Below are positions 35,430-44,490 of a stretch of DNA of 64,000 nucleotides, in pieces. Position 1 is the stretch's first letter, and each line of letters opens with the position of its first letter. Both the position numbers and the translations under genes were made by a program. Origin of the DNA: Bacillota bacterium (GTDB lineage Bacteria > Bacillota > Desulfotomaculia > Desulfotomaculales > VENG01); assembly GCA_009711705.1 (NCBI GenBank), contig VENG01000032.1, positions 105,202-169,201 on the forward strand, in the 5' to 3' direction. The notes beneath the pieces are model-generated. The model saw only the letters and a list, made by a program, of their open reading frames with translations. It was not told the DNA's origin and ran no database searches.

Positions 35430-36767
35430 GTGAAGTTAATAAAATGGCTGTATCCAGGTATGCAGGTCAAACGTTGGCTGTCCCTGGGTTTGGCGGGGCT
35501 GCTTCTGTTGATAACGGGAATGCTCCTTTTAATAGGTTATAAGTGGCCGGGAATATCTGAGTTCTTTTATATGGCACGTGCTTTCCCCGGCGGAATGCTG
35601 CCTGCAGGTATTACCGGGGTGGTGGTAGGGATGGTACTGATTTGCCTGGGATTGTCCCGTGCCTTCAGGTCGGTTGTAGAGCCTCTTGATTCCGGTGATA
35701 GGGTGGTGGACAGGGTTTTTAACCGCCGACAGCTGCAACGGGGGCCTAAGATAGTGGTTATTGGTGGCGGTACAGGGCTTTCTATGTTGCTGAGAGGCTT
35801 AAAAGAATATACATCCAACCTCACCGCCATTGTCACGGTGGCCGATGACGGGGGGAGTTCCGGCCGCCTGCGGGGTGATCAGGGAATGCTTCCCCCGGGT
35901 GATGTGAGGAATTGCCTGGTAGCCCTGGCGGACAAGGAGCCCTTTATGGAGCAGCTGCTGCAATACAGGTTCCCTTCCGGTGAACTGGCCGGACACAGTA
36001 TGGGTAATCTTTTGCTGGCCGCCTTGAATAATATAAGCGGCAGCTTTGACGGTGCCATAAAGGGATTAAGCAGGGTGCTGGCCATCAGGGGGCAGGTGCT
36101 GCCGGTTACACTGGAAGATGTTAGTCTCTGTGCTGAAACGGAAGATGGGGAAGTTGTCTGCGGTGAGTCGCAAATACCCCGTAGCGGGAAAAAAATTCGC
36201 CGCGTTTTTCTGAATCCTGAAACTTGTTCGCCACTGGATGAGGCGCTGGAGGCTATTAAAAGCGCTGATGCCGTAGTATTAGGACCCGGCAGCCTTTATA
36301 CAAGTGTACTGCCTAACCTGCTGGTAAATGGTATTTCCCAGGCGCTGGCCGAATCTTGGGCTTCCAAGATATATGTATGTAATGTAATGACTCAACCGGG
36401 TGAGACCACCGGTTATACTGTATCTGATCACATTAGGGCCATTATAGACCATGGTGGCCCGGTAGTGGATTGGGCAGTAGTTAATCAGGAGGCCATTCAT
36501 GGACGTACCTTAAGCAGGTATAAAAAGGAAGGGGCCGAACCGGTGGAAATAGACGAAAGGGAAGCCGCTCAAATGAATGTGCGGGTGCAAAGGGGTGACT
36601 TGCTGCAGGAGGGTAACATGGTAAGGCACCACCCGGACCGCCTGGCGCGGCATATAATGCATTTGGTAATGCTCCATAAAGACGGCGGCGATCGCGTGAT
36701 ACCGTTTAACATGTATCACGATAGGTATGCTGTGCAAGGGAAAAAAGAGGCCCTAACGGGACAGTAG
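35430..36767 (+). CDS. yvcK: YvcK family protein (gluconeogenesis factor, CofD-like) with membrane anchor
   Basis: A 445-residue protein. The core (about 105-430) is the CofD-like YvcK domain (VVIGGGTGLSMLLRGLKEYTSNLTAIV...). YvcK binds UDP-sugars and supports peptidoglycan synthesis and growth on gluconeogenic substrates. Unlike Bacillus YvcK, this one has an N-terminal extension of about 100 residues with two membrane helices (about 17-36 and 50-72), a form seen in other Clostridia-class bacteria. GTG 35430 starts 26 bases after rapZ. Confidence 0.93.
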   Translation: MKLIKWLYPGMQVKRWLSLGLAGLLLLITGMLLLIGYKWPGISEFFYMARAFPGGMLPAGITGVVVGMVLICLGLSRAFRSVVEPLDSGDRVVDRVFNRRQLQRGPKIVVIGGGTGLSMLLRGLKEYTSNLTAIVTVADDGGSSGRLRGDQGMLPPGDVRNCLVALADKEPFMEQLLQYRFPSGELAGHSMGNLLLAALNNISGSFDGAIKGLSRVLAIRGQVLPVTLEDVSLCAETEDGEVVCGESQIPRSGKKIRRVFLNPETCSPLDEALEAIKSADAVVLGPGSLYTSVLPNLLVNGISQALAESWASKIYVCNVMTQPGETTGYTVSDHIRAIIDHGGPVVDWAVVNQEAIHGRTLSRYKKEGAEPVEIDEREAAQMNVRVQRGDLLQEGNMVRHHPDRLARHIMHLVMLHKDGGDRVIPFNMYHDRYAVQGKKEALTGQ

Positions 36768-36788
36768 GCCCGGCTCAAGCCGGGCCTA
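36765..36788 (+). terminator. Perfect hairpin after yvcK
   Basis: TAGGCCCGGC (36765-36774) pairs with GCCGGGCCTA (36779-36788), starting in the yvcK stop codon. No T run follows, so it may stabilise the mRNA end or act as a weak terminator. Confidence 0.6.
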
Positions 36789-36847
36789 AAATAATTATCG
36801 GCAAAGACCTTTAACGTTGGCTTAACAGTATTTAGGGGGAACATTGG

Positions 36848-38029
36848 ATGAAGCAGGATATCTACTTGGACAACAGTGCCACAACCAAGCCTTCGCCGGA
36901 AGCGGTACAGGCTGTTGTGGATTACATGGAGAAAATATACGGTAACCCGTCGTCTGTTCACCGTAAAGGCCTGGAGGCAGCCAGAGCGGTCACCCGCGCC
37001 CGGGAGGCGGTTGCCGATCAATTAAAGGTGAATTCAAAGCAAGTGGTTTTTACTTCGGGTGGAACCGAATCTAATAACCTTGCTATTAAAGGAACTGCAT
37101 CCTCGTATTCCAACCGGGGAAAACATATAATCACTACGGCTATTGAGCACCCGGCTGTCCGGAATGTGTGCCGTGATTTGGCAGAGGACGGGTTCGAAAT
37201 CACCTATCTTCCGGTTGATGAGATGGGCATTATCCAGGTCAGTGAGCTGGCAGAGGCCTTGCGTGAAGATACTATCCTTGTTTCTATCATGTATGTGAAT
37301 AATGAAACAGGTTCGGTACAGCCTCTGGATAAAATAGCAGGTGTGATTAAACGGGCCAAAAAAGATGGGAAGTTACCATTATGGCATGTGGACGCGGTGC
37401 AGGCGCTGGGCCGGCTGCCGGTACTTCCAGCTAAGATGGGCATGGACCTTGTTTCCTTCAGTGGCCATAAGGTGCATGGCCCCAAGGGAATAGGTGCTTT
37501 ATATGTTGGCACAGGGGTGTCTCTCCGGCCCCAAATTGTCGGTGGCGGGCAGGAGGGAGACCTGCGTTCCGGTACAGAGAATGTACCCGGCATAGCGGGC
37601 TTTGGGGCTGCTGTCCGGGGACTGGTTAAGGGGGAAGGTACGGCAGCGGAACATATGGCCTCGCTGCGCAAGCTGCTCGTTGAAGGCGTATTGAACGGTA
37701 TCACCGGCTGCCGTCTGAATGGTCCGCCTCCAGGCAATAGCGGAGCCGCCCCGCATATTGCCAATATATCCTTCAACGGGGTTAGGGGAGAGGTGCTGGT
37801 GCACTGGCTGGAGAATGAAGGTATCTATGCTTCCACCGGCTCGGCCTGCTCTTCCCGCAAACAGGTTGAGCATAGTGTGCTTAAGACCCTGGGCCTGAGC
37901 GAAGGGGAAGCTGAGGGAGCGTTGCGCTTTAGTTTTAGCTCGGAGAATACTGTGGAGGACGTTGAATTGGTTATCAGAAAGCTCAAAGAAGGTGTAGAGG
38001 AGTTGCGAAGTTTTGCAAAAATGCAGTAG
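36848..38029 (+). CDS. Cysteine desulfurase (NifS/IscS class)
   Basis: A 393-residue pyridoxal-phosphate enzyme that takes sulfur from cysteine as a persulfide. The PLP lysine is Lys208 in SFSGHKVHGPKG, the substrate motif is TSGGTESNN (69-77), and the active-site cysteine is about Cys334 in STGSACSS. It overlaps thiI, so it probably supplies sulfur for 4-thiouridine or thiamine synthesis rather than being the general iron-sulfur cluster enzyme. ATG 36848 has AGGGGG upstream. Confidence 0.95.
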   Translation: MKQDIYLDNSATTKPSPEAVQAVVDYMEKIYGNPSSVHRKGLEAARAVTRAREAVADQLKVNSKQVVFTSGGTESNNLAIKGTASSYSNRGKHIITTAIEHPAVRNVCRDLAEDGFEITYLPVDEMGIIQVSELAEALREDTILVSIMYVNNETGSVQPLDKIAGVIKRAKKDGKLPLWHVDAVQALGRLPVLPAKMGMDLVSFSGHKVHGPKGIGALYVGTGVSLRPQIVGGGQEGDLRSGTENVPGIAGFGAAVRGLVKGEGTAAEHMASLRKLLVEGVLNGITGCRLNGPPPGNSGAAPHIANISFNGVRGEVLVHWLENEGIYASTGSACSSRKQVEHSVLKTLGLSEGEAEGALRFSFSSENTVEDVELVIRKLKEGVEELRSFAKMQ

Positions 38030-39251
38030 CGTTGGTGTTAATGCAAGTTGTGAATATATTCTGGTACGCTATGGAGAAATAGGCTTAAAAGGAAAAAACC
38101 GGCCTAAATTTGAAAAAAGGTTGGTTGCTAATATACGGCGCGCGCTAGGGGATTTGGGACGTATCAATGTATCCAAGATCCGGGGGCGCTTAATGGTCAA
38201 AGTGGATGAAGTTGATACATTTGAGGTCATAGAACGGCTGGGTAGGGTGTTCGGCCTGGTGTCCTTCAGCCCGGTACTCCGGGTGGACGCCACACCGGAG
38301 GCTGTCTTCGAAGCAGCCCTGACCTCAATGCAGCAGGGGATGGAGAGGGAAGGGTATTCGCCGGAAGAGTCAAGTGAACCCGTTACTTTCAGGGTTACTG
38401 TCAATAGGGCGGATAAAACCTTTCCCATACAATCAATGGAACTGGCCCGGCAGCTGGGGGGACATTTGCTTGCAGGCATTCCTGGGCTTAAAGTGAAGTT
38501 GCACCAGCCTGATTTAATTGTATCGGTGGATATAAGGGAAGGGCAGGCCTTTGTTTTTTCACAAACAATCCCGGGCCTTGGCGGTCTCCCGGTGGGAGTA
38601 AGCGGCAAAGCTATGCTGCTTCTTTCCGGGGGTATAGACAGTCCTGTGGCCGGGTGGATGTCTATGAAAAGGGGGATTGAACTGGAGGCCATACATTTCC
38701 ATAGCTTTCCCTTTACCGGGGAGAAGTCTAAGGAAAAGGTTGCTGATTTATGTCGGGTGCTGACGCGGTACGGTGGTAAGTTAAATTTGCACGTGGCTCA
38801 TTTTACCGATATTCAAAAGGAAATCCAGCAAAAGTGCCCGGAAGAATTCAGGGTTACCATCATGCGGCGCTTTATGTTTCGGATGGCCCAGCGGCTGGCG
38901 GAACACACGGGTGCTCTGGCCCTTGTTACGGGGGAAAGTGTAGGACAGGTGGCCAGTCAAACACTGGAGAGCATGGTGGCCATCAATGAAGTGACACTAA
39001 TGCCGGTGCTGCGGCCCGTGGTGGGCTTTGATAAATATCAAATAGTTAAAATTGCGGAACAGATAGGCACCTATGATATTTCCATTCAGCCCTACGAGGA
39101 CTGCTGTACTTTGTTCTTGCCCAAGCACCCCAGCACCAAGCCCAACCTGGAAAAAGTACATACAGCGGAGGAGTCCCTGGACATAGAAGGCCTAATCGAA
39201 GCAGCCCTGGAAAAAACCGAAACTTTGAGTTTTTATAGGAATGAAGCTTAA
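38013..39251 (+). CDS. thiI: tRNA 4-thiouridine synthase ThiI
   Basis: A 412-residue protein: ferredoxin-like and THUMP domains (about 10-170) and the PP-loop adenylation domain with SGGIDSPVAGW (about 207-217), ending at about 400 with DCCTLFLPKHPST. It lacks the C-terminal rhodanese domain of E. coli ThiI, as usual in Firmicutes. It activates U8 of tRNA for thiolation using sulfur from the overlapping desulfurase. TTG 38013 follows GAGGAG (37997-38002); no ATG or GTG is available before the conserved YILVRYGEIGLKG. Confidence 0.93.
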   Translation: MQKCSSVGVNASCEYILVRYGEIGLKGKNRPKFEKRLVANIRRALGDLGRINVSKIRGRLMVKVDEVDTFEVIERLGRVFGLVSFSPVLRVDATPEAVFEAALTSMQQGMEREGYSPEESSEPVTFRVTVNRADKTFPIQSMELARQLGGHLLAGIPGLKVKLHQPDLIVSVDIREGQAFVFSQTIPGLGGLPVGVSGKAMLLLSGGIDSPVAGWMSMKRGIELEAIHFHSFPFTGEKSKEKVADLCRVLTRYGGKLNLHVAHFTDIQKEIQQKCPEEFRVTIMRRFMFRMAQRLAEHTGALALVTGESVGQVASQTLESMVAINEVTLMPVLRPVVGFDKYQIVKIAEQIGTYDISIQPYEDCCTLFLPKHPSTKPNLEKVHTAEESLDIEGLIEAALEKTETLSFYRNEA

Positions 39252-39525
39252 AGCTGAAAACATTAAAACATTTTAGACAGGATTACAGGATTGCAGGATA
39301 TGTAATTTAGTTGTGTAAAGTTAATTGGAAGCAGAATAAGCATTGGGATTGTTAACAGTATCAAAAAGTATTTTTTTATAAAAAGATTTATTTTAACACA
39401 AATGATAAGCCATAGAATTAAAACTGGGTTATAAAAGAGAAAGTATGAAAAACGAACAAAACCAAAATCCTGTTGATCCTGTTAATCCTGTCAAAAGAAA
39501 GACCCGAAAGTAATACCCAAAAAAA
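39252..39525 (+). repeat. Single interspersed-repeat unit between thiI and whiA
   Basis: A clean single unit of about 245 bases: CAGGAT triplet 39275-39299, AT-rich body without open frames, inverted triplet 39467-39492 (ATCCTGTTGATCCTGTTAATCCTGTC split here by spaces of family length) and the doubled tail GACCCGAAAG/ATACCCAA (39501-39520). whiA's ribosome binding site (GGAGG at about 39546) follows, so this unit forms most of the whiA upstream region. Confidence 0.9.
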
Positions 39526-39561
39526 GTCCGTGTTCTTTCGTATGTTGGAGGCTTAGCCGGT

Positions 39562-40512
39562 ATGAGTTTTTCTAGTATTACTAAGAATGAATTAGCCAGG
39601 ATACAGGGCAATGGTGACTGCTGCAAAAGGGCAGAACTGGCTGCCCTGGTTAAAATGGACGGAACCTTGCACATAAATGGCAATCAAATGTCCCTGGACA
39701 TCAAAAATTTCAATGCCGCAGTGGCCAGGAAAGCCTTTTCCCTGGTCAAAGAACTCTTTGACATTGGCGCCCAGGTGATGGTGCGGCGCAAAGTGCGGTT
39801 GCGCAAAAATAATATTTACCTGGTACGGGTGCCCGCTGCAGAAAAAAAGACTGAGATAATGTCTGCATTGGGCATTATGGACGGTGAGGGACTACTACAG
39901 GAGAGGGTGCCCGGTCCATTGCTCAGGCGGGATTGCTGCCGGCGGGCCTATTTAAGGGGCCTTTTCCTGGGCGGCGGGTCGGTGAGCAGTCCTGAAAGAG
40001 CTTACCACTTGGAGATAATAACCAATAACCTTAGGCACGCCAAAGACATACTGCGTATTTTAAAAAGATTCAAATTGTCCGGAGGCATCAATGCCAGGAA
40101 AAATTGGTATGTGGTTTACCTAAAGGAAAGTGAGCAGATTGCAGAGTGCTTAAATATAATGGGAGCCCACAACGCCCTGCTGGAATTTGAGGGTAAAAGG
40201 GTCTACAAAGATGTAAGAAACAAGGTTAACCGCCTTGTTAATTGTGAAACGGCCAATCTGGATAAAACAGTTGCTGCTGCAGTACGCCAGGTAGAAGATA
40301 TAAAATTGATCATTCGCTGCAAAGGATTGGATAAGTTGCCAACGTCTTTACGCCAGACAGCCGAAGCCAGGCTGCAGTTTCCTGATGCTAATTTGCGAGA
40401 ACTAGGAGAAGTAATGGTTCCCCCCGTTGGTAAATCAGGGGTCAATCACCGGCTGAGAAAACTGAGCGAAATAGCCGGGCGCCTGCGGGGTGGGGAGGAG
40501 GTGGAATTTTGA
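39562..40512 (+). CDS. whiA: DNA-binding protein WhiA
   Basis: A 316-residue WhiA: N-terminal LAGLIDADG-like domain (GDCCKRAELAALVKMDGTL; LRGLFLGGGSVSSPERAYHLE) and C-terminal helix-turn-helix (PDANLRELGEVMVPPVGKSGVNHRLRKL). WhiA controls sporulation septation in actinomycetes and influences chromosome segregation or division in Bacillus. It normally follows yvcK directly; here a desulfurase, thiI and a repeat unit intervene. ATG 39562 follows GGAGG at good distance. Confidence 0.95.
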   Translation: MSFSSITKNELARIQGNGDCCKRAELAALVKMDGTLHINGNQMSLDIKNFNAAVARKAFSLVKELFDIGAQVMVRRKVRLRKNNIYLVRVPAAEKKTEIMSALGIMDGEGLLQERVPGPLLRRDCCRRAYLRGLFLGGGSVSSPERAYHLEIITNNLRHAKDILRILKRFKLSGGINARKNWYVVYLKESEQIAECLNIMGAHNALLEFEGKRVYKDVRNKVNRLVNCETANLDKTVAAAVRQVEDIKLIIRCKGLDKLPTSLRQTAEARLQFPDANLRELGEVMVPPVGKSGVNHRLRKLSEIAGRLRGGEEVEF

Positions 40513-40982
40513 GACGGGTTGAAAAATACCCCTGTAAGCCGGGGCGAAATTCCATGCGGGACTGGCACAAGAAGGTTCACCCTTTAAGGGTGGCCTTTCA
40601 GTTTGTGGTGATTACCGTTTGCCGGTACTTGCCCTCCTTAAAGTTGAAAAACTTTTTATACCGGTGCCTGGGCATGAAAGTAGGACGGAACGTTTCCATG
40701 GGCATTATGGCCATGGTAGATATTTTTTTTCCTCAATTTGTTTCCATTGGGGCTAACAGTGTCATAGGATATAATAGTACTCTATTAGCCCACGAGTTTT
40801 TGGTTGAAGAATTTCGTGTGGGCAGTATCGAGATTGGGGCTAACGTTTTAATTGGGGCGAATACTACGGTACTGCCCGGCGTAAAGATTGGTGACGGTGC
40901 ACAGGTTGGTGCCGGGAGTTTGGTAAACAAAGATATACCTCCCGGTGCACTGGCTTATGGGGTGCCGGCCAGGGTACGGTAG
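40509..40982 (+). CDS. Left-handed beta-helix (hexapeptide) acyltransferase
   Basis: A 157-residue transferase with hexapeptide repeats from about residue 55 (VGRNVSMGIMAMVD, IGANSVIGYNS, IGANVLIGANTTVLPGVKIGDGAQVGAGSLV) and the usual GVPAR ending. Such enzymes O-acetylate sugars or related acceptors; the substrate is unknown. The TTG start overlaps the whiA stop and is preceded by GGAGGAGGTGG inside whiA; an alternative is ATG 40554. Confidence 0.85.
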   Translation: MRRVEKYPCKPGRNSMRDWHKKVHPLRVAFQFVVITVCRYLPSLKLKNFLYRCLGMKVGRNVSMGIMAMVDIFFPQFVSIGANSVIGYNSTLLAHEFLVEEFRVGSIEIGANVLIGANTTVLPGVKIGDGAQVGAGSLVNKDIPPGALAYGVPARVR

Positions 40983-41021
40983 TAGAAGGGTTAAACAAGA
41001 AACATATGGAGAGGTCAAGTA

Positions 41022-41618
41022 ATGAATGCATTAAAGTGGTTGTGGAAAGATTTGTGGCAAAATCCGTGGCAGCCCAAGTATATGTGGCCTTTAATTATTA
41101 TCAACATTGTTGGTTCGGCTTTGGGGTACTGGTGGTACCGCGGCCAGCTCATGCAAAATCCATGGCACTTATGGATTTTAATATCCGACAGTCCATTATC
41201 AACCACTGTCTTTGCCATAGCGCTTTTGTTAGCTTGTGTATGGAGGCGGATCCCTTTTTTGACTGCTGTAGGGCTGGCCACCACATTTAAATACGGTTTA
41301 TGGGCCCTTGTAGTTTTGACACACTATTGGTTTGTAACTCACGATGTAGGGCTGGTAGAGATAGGATTATGGCTGGGGCACCTGGGCATGGTTTTAGAAG
41401 CATTTATTTTCATGCGCAATGCACAAGTTACATGTTTGGCAGTGATGGGTGTGTTGGCCTGGATGGGATTAAATGACTTTGTGGATTACGTTTTTGACTT
41501 ACACCCTTACCTGTTTTTACCGTCCCAATTTAGTTTGGGCATGGGAGCAGCTGTGCTTATTACGGTCTCTGTGGGAGTATTAATAAGCAAGAGGGCACTG
41601 ACGAGGCGTGAGTGGTGA
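41022..41618 (+). CDS. DUF1405 family integral membrane protein
   Basis: A 198-residue protein with about six membrane segments (from about 21 to 190), starting with a Trp-rich amphipathic head (WLWKDLWQNPWQPKYMW). The DHxLGH-like LWLGHLGMVLEA and the NDFVDYVFDLHP segments match DUF1405 (YpjA in Bacillus). The function is unknown. GGAGAGG precedes ATG 41022. Confidence 0.82.
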   Translation: MNALKWLWKDLWQNPWQPKYMWPLIIINIVGSALGYWWYRGQLMQNPWHLWILISDSPLSTTVFAIALLLACVWRRIPFLTAVGLATTFKYGLWALVVLTHYWFVTHDVGLVEIGLWLGHLGMVLEAFIFMRNAQVTCLAVMGVLAWMGLNDFVDYVFDLHPYLFLPSQFSLGMGAAVLITVSVGVLISKRALTRREW

Positions 41619-41738
41619 AATAAATTCCAGCGGGCTGTTTGTAGAACTTTTTTAGCAGGATTTTTGCATGTAACTGCAGAACCTTTATTACATGAGAATT
41701 TTCTGGCGATTAAAGTCAGAAAAAAGGAGTGAGTTGGG

Positions 41739-43172
41739 ATGCGCATGGGTTTTGGCCTTAATGTTGAACAAACCCAAAAATTAATAATGACACCCGAATT
41801 GCGCCAGGCCATAACCATTTTGCAATTATCATCCCTGGAACTGGAAAACTATATCGATCAGCAGCTCGAGGAAAATCCGCTGTTGGAATTAAGGGATGAT
41901 CAGCCCGAAATACAAAATGAGCCCACAGAAACTAAAGAAACCAAAGAGACCGAGGAACCCGCGGATAAAGAGCAGGGTGAGGAATACGATATCGATTGGA
42001 AAGAGTATTTCCACGATAGCAGTGATATAGGGATGCCGCGGCAGGAAAGAAATAGGGATAAGGAAAATTACACCTTTGAAAGTTTTGTCAGCCAGCCGTC
42101 TACCCTGGGTGATCATTTAAGTTTTCAATTACAGATGGCGGATGTGGATGATAAAGGAATGGATATCGGGGAATATGTTATTGGAAATATAGACCACAAC
42201 GGTTATTTGCAGGTATCCCCCGAGGATATGGCTGAACACTTGCTGGTACCTGTTTCCGAGGTCTTAGATGTGTTAAAGGTGATTCACAGTTTCGACCCTC
42301 CCGGGGTAGGGGCCTGCACATTGCAGGAGTGCCTGATATTGCAGGTACAACATATGGAACTAAAAGATGAGCTCCTGGAGCAAGTAATTAACAGGCACTT
42401 AATTGATATAGCTAAAGGTAAATATACCCAGATGGCTCAACTACTAGGTGTGGCGGTGCAGGAAATACAAAGGGTTGCCGATGTTTTGAAGACCCTTGAT
42501 CCCAAACCAGGGCGGAACTTTTATTCCCCCAACGATAACCGGTACATTACCCCCGATGTAGTGGTGGAGAAGGTGGATGACGAATATATTGTTTTAGTTA
42601 ATGATTCCTCTTATATGCCCCGGCTGACCATAAATTCTACGTACCGCGCTGTGCTGGGTGAGGGAAATAGCCATGACTCAAAAACAAAGCGTTTTGTAGA
42701 ATCCAAATTGAATGCGGCAACGTGGTTAATCCGTAGTATAGAGCAAAGACGATTAACTTTATATAAAGTAGCAAGTTGTTTAGTTGAACTACAGAGCGAC
42801 TTTTTAGAACACGGGGTTAAACACCTCAAGCCGCTTAATTTACGAAAAGTAGCTGAAATAGTAGGTTTACACGAGTCTACTGTTAGTCGTGCAACTTCCA
42901 ACAAGTATATACAAACACCCCAGGGAGTTTTTGAAATGAAATTCTTTTTCTCCTCGGGACTTGATAATGCTTCGGGGGGTATGGTTTCAGCTCAAAGCAT
43001 TAAGAAAATGTTGCAGGAGCTTATTGATTCCGAAGACTCCTCCAAACCCCTTAACGACCAGCGAATATCAGAAATTTTTGCTGCAAAGGGAACTAAAATC
43101 TCCCGCCGTACGGTGGCCAAATACCGGGATGAATTGGGTATTCCCCCCATCAGAAAAAGAAAACGATACTAA
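41739..43172 (+). CDS. rpoN: RNA polymerase sigma-54 factor
   Basis: A 477-residue sigma-54: Gln-rich activator-interaction region I (GFGLNVEQTQKLIMTPELRQAITILQ), acidic region II (about 50-85), the core-binding domain, a helix-turn-helix (LRKVAEIVGLHESTVSRAT) and the RpoN box (SRRTVAKYR) near the C-terminus. Sigma-54 needs AAA+ activators; none is seen in this window. GGAGTGAG precedes ATG 41739. A terminator follows. Confidence 0.97.
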   Translation: MRMGFGLNVEQTQKLIMTPELRQAITILQLSSLELENYIDQQLEENPLLELRDDQPEIQNEPTETKETKETEEPADKEQGEEYDIDWKEYFHDSSDIGMPRQERNRDKENYTFESFVSQPSTLGDHLSFQLQMADVDDKGMDIGEYVIGNIDHNGYLQVSPEDMAEHLLVPVSEVLDVLKVIHSFDPPGVGACTLQECLILQVQHMELKDELLEQVINRHLIDIAKGKYTQMAQLLGVAVQEIQRVADVLKTLDPKPGRNFYSPNDNRYITPDVVVEKVDDEYIVLVNDSSYMPRLTINSTYRAVLGEGNSHDSKTKRFVESKLNAATWLIRSIEQRRLTLYKVASCLVELQSDFLEHGVKHLKPLNLRKVAEIVGLHESTVSRATSNKYIQTPQGVFEMKFFFSSGLDNASGGMVSAQSIKKMLQELIDSEDSSKPLNDQRISEIFAAKGTKISRRTVAKYRDELGIPPIRKRKRY

Positions 43173-43212
43173 GGAAGCAAGGAGACGTTTCTCCTGCTTC
43201 CCTTTATTTATT
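43171..43212 (+). terminator. Rho-independent terminator after rpoN
   Basis: A long stem (AAGGAAGC.AGGAGA from 43171 with TCTCCTGCTTCCTT ending 43204, one bulged base) is followed by TTATTTATTTT. The remaining 43213-43424 interval is the gap leader; I see no convincing promoter in it. Confidence 0.8.
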
Positions 43213-43424
43213 TTGAAAAAAGTACTGAAAAACGCGCGCTAAGGGAACTGATTTAGTTGCGCTTTTCTTGTGTCCAATAGTCCGTTACTACCTTATTCGA
43301 GTGGATTTGACATAAAAAAACCCTATAAAGGAAGGAACTCTGGAGGGCGTAACGAATAAGTATATCATAATTTAAAAAAATACAGCCCACTGAGGCATAC
43401 TATTGAAAGGAGTGGGGAGTAATA

Positions 43425-44456
43425 ATGGCAGTTAAGGTGGGAATTAATGGTTTTGGTCGTATTGGGCGGTTGGTGCTTCGAGCGGCGCTCTTAAACCCCG
43501 ACCTGGAAATTGTGGCTATAAACCATAAATCCCGAAGACTTCAGGCTGATGTAAACTATGCCAAAACTCTGGCCCACACTCTAAAATATGATTCTGTGCA
43601 CGGAACACTTGATGCTGAAGTAAACGGCGACAATAATTCCCTTTGGATAAACGGCAGGGAAATTAAGGTGTTTGCGGAGGGTGATCCTGCCGCTCTTCCG
43701 TGGAAGGAATTGGGTGTACAGATTGTGGTGGAATCAACAGGTAAATTTAGAAATGTTGAGGGTGCGTCCGGGCACCTAAAAGCCGGAGCTAAAAAAGTGG
43801 TTATTAGTGCTCCCGCTAAGGGAAACTGCTTTACCGTTGTCATGGGGGTGAATGAGGGAGAATATGATCCTTCCCGTGATAATATTTTATCCAATGCATC
43901 ATGTACCACTAACTGCCTGGCCCCTGTGGCTAAGGTTATACATGAGAAGTTCGAAATTATAAAGGGATTGATGACTACAGTACATTCGGTAACCAACGAC
44001 CAGCAGATGCTGGATATGCCTCACCGGGATTTAAGACGCGGCCGGTCAGGTAATATGTCCATTATTCCTACCACTACGGGAGCAGCTAAGGCAGTTTCCG
44101 TGGTATTACCGGAACTTGAGGGTAAGTTAAACGGTATGGCTATGCGGGTGCCCACACCTAATGTCTCAGTGGTGGACCTGGTAGTTAATATTGGAAAATC
44201 AGCTACAGCAGAAGAAGTAAATAATACATTAAAAAATGCATCCCAGGGCCCCTTAAAGGGTATACTTGGTTACAGTGAATTGCCCTTGGTTTCCGTGGAC
44301 TTTAACGGGAATTCCCATTCTTCTATAGTAGATGCTCCTTCTACCATGGTTATCGGTGATAATATGATTAAAGTAGTAGCTTGGTATGACAATGAGTGGG
44401 GATATTCCAGCCGGGTGGTGGATCTGGTTTCGTATATTGCCCAAAGGGGTATATAG
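43425..44456 (+). CDS. gap: Type I glyceraldehyde-3-phosphate dehydrogenase
   Basis: A 343-residue GAPDH: nucleotide-binding GINGFGRIGRLVLRA (6-20), catalytic Cys160 in SNASCTTNCLAPV, and the usual DNEWGYSSRVVDL ending. It oxidises glyceraldehyde-3-phosphate to 1,3-bisphosphoglycerate. After the second beta strand, where NAD-specific enzymes read VNDLTD, this has INHKSRR, so the NAD-discriminating aspartate is missing and two arginines are present; NADP use is possible. It opens the gap-pgk-tpiA-gpmI-eno block; no CggR repressor gene precedes it. AAAGGAGTGGGG precedes ATG 43425. Confidence 0.96.
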   Translation: MAVKVGINGFGRIGRLVLRAALLNPDLEIVAINHKSRRLQADVNYAKTLAHTLKYDSVHGTLDAEVNGDNNSLWINGREIKVFAEGDPAALPWKELGVQIVVESTGKFRNVEGASGHLKAGAKKVVISAPAKGNCFTVVMGVNEGEYDPSRDNILSNASCTTNCLAPVAKVIHEKFEIIKGLMTTVHSVTNDQQMLDMPHRDLRRGRSGNMSIIPTTTGAAKAVSVVLPELEGKLNGMAMRVPTPNVSVVDLVVNIGKSATAEEVNNTLKNASQGPLKGILGYSELPLVSVDFNGNSHSSIVDAPSTMVIGDNMIKVVAWYDNEWGYSSRVVDLVSYIAQRGI

Positions 44457-44490
44457 GAACCTTTAGTAACACTCGCGGGAGGTGTCTGTA

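Noticed and set aside
40554..40982. ATG 40554 as the acyltransferase start
   Set aside because: TTG 40509 has a much stronger ribosome binding site (GGAGGAGGTGG) and couples to whiA; ATG 40554 is kept only as an alternative.
43307..43329. TTGACA and TATAAA before gap as a promoter
   Set aside because: The two words are only 11 bases apart, so they cannot form a sigma-A promoter together.
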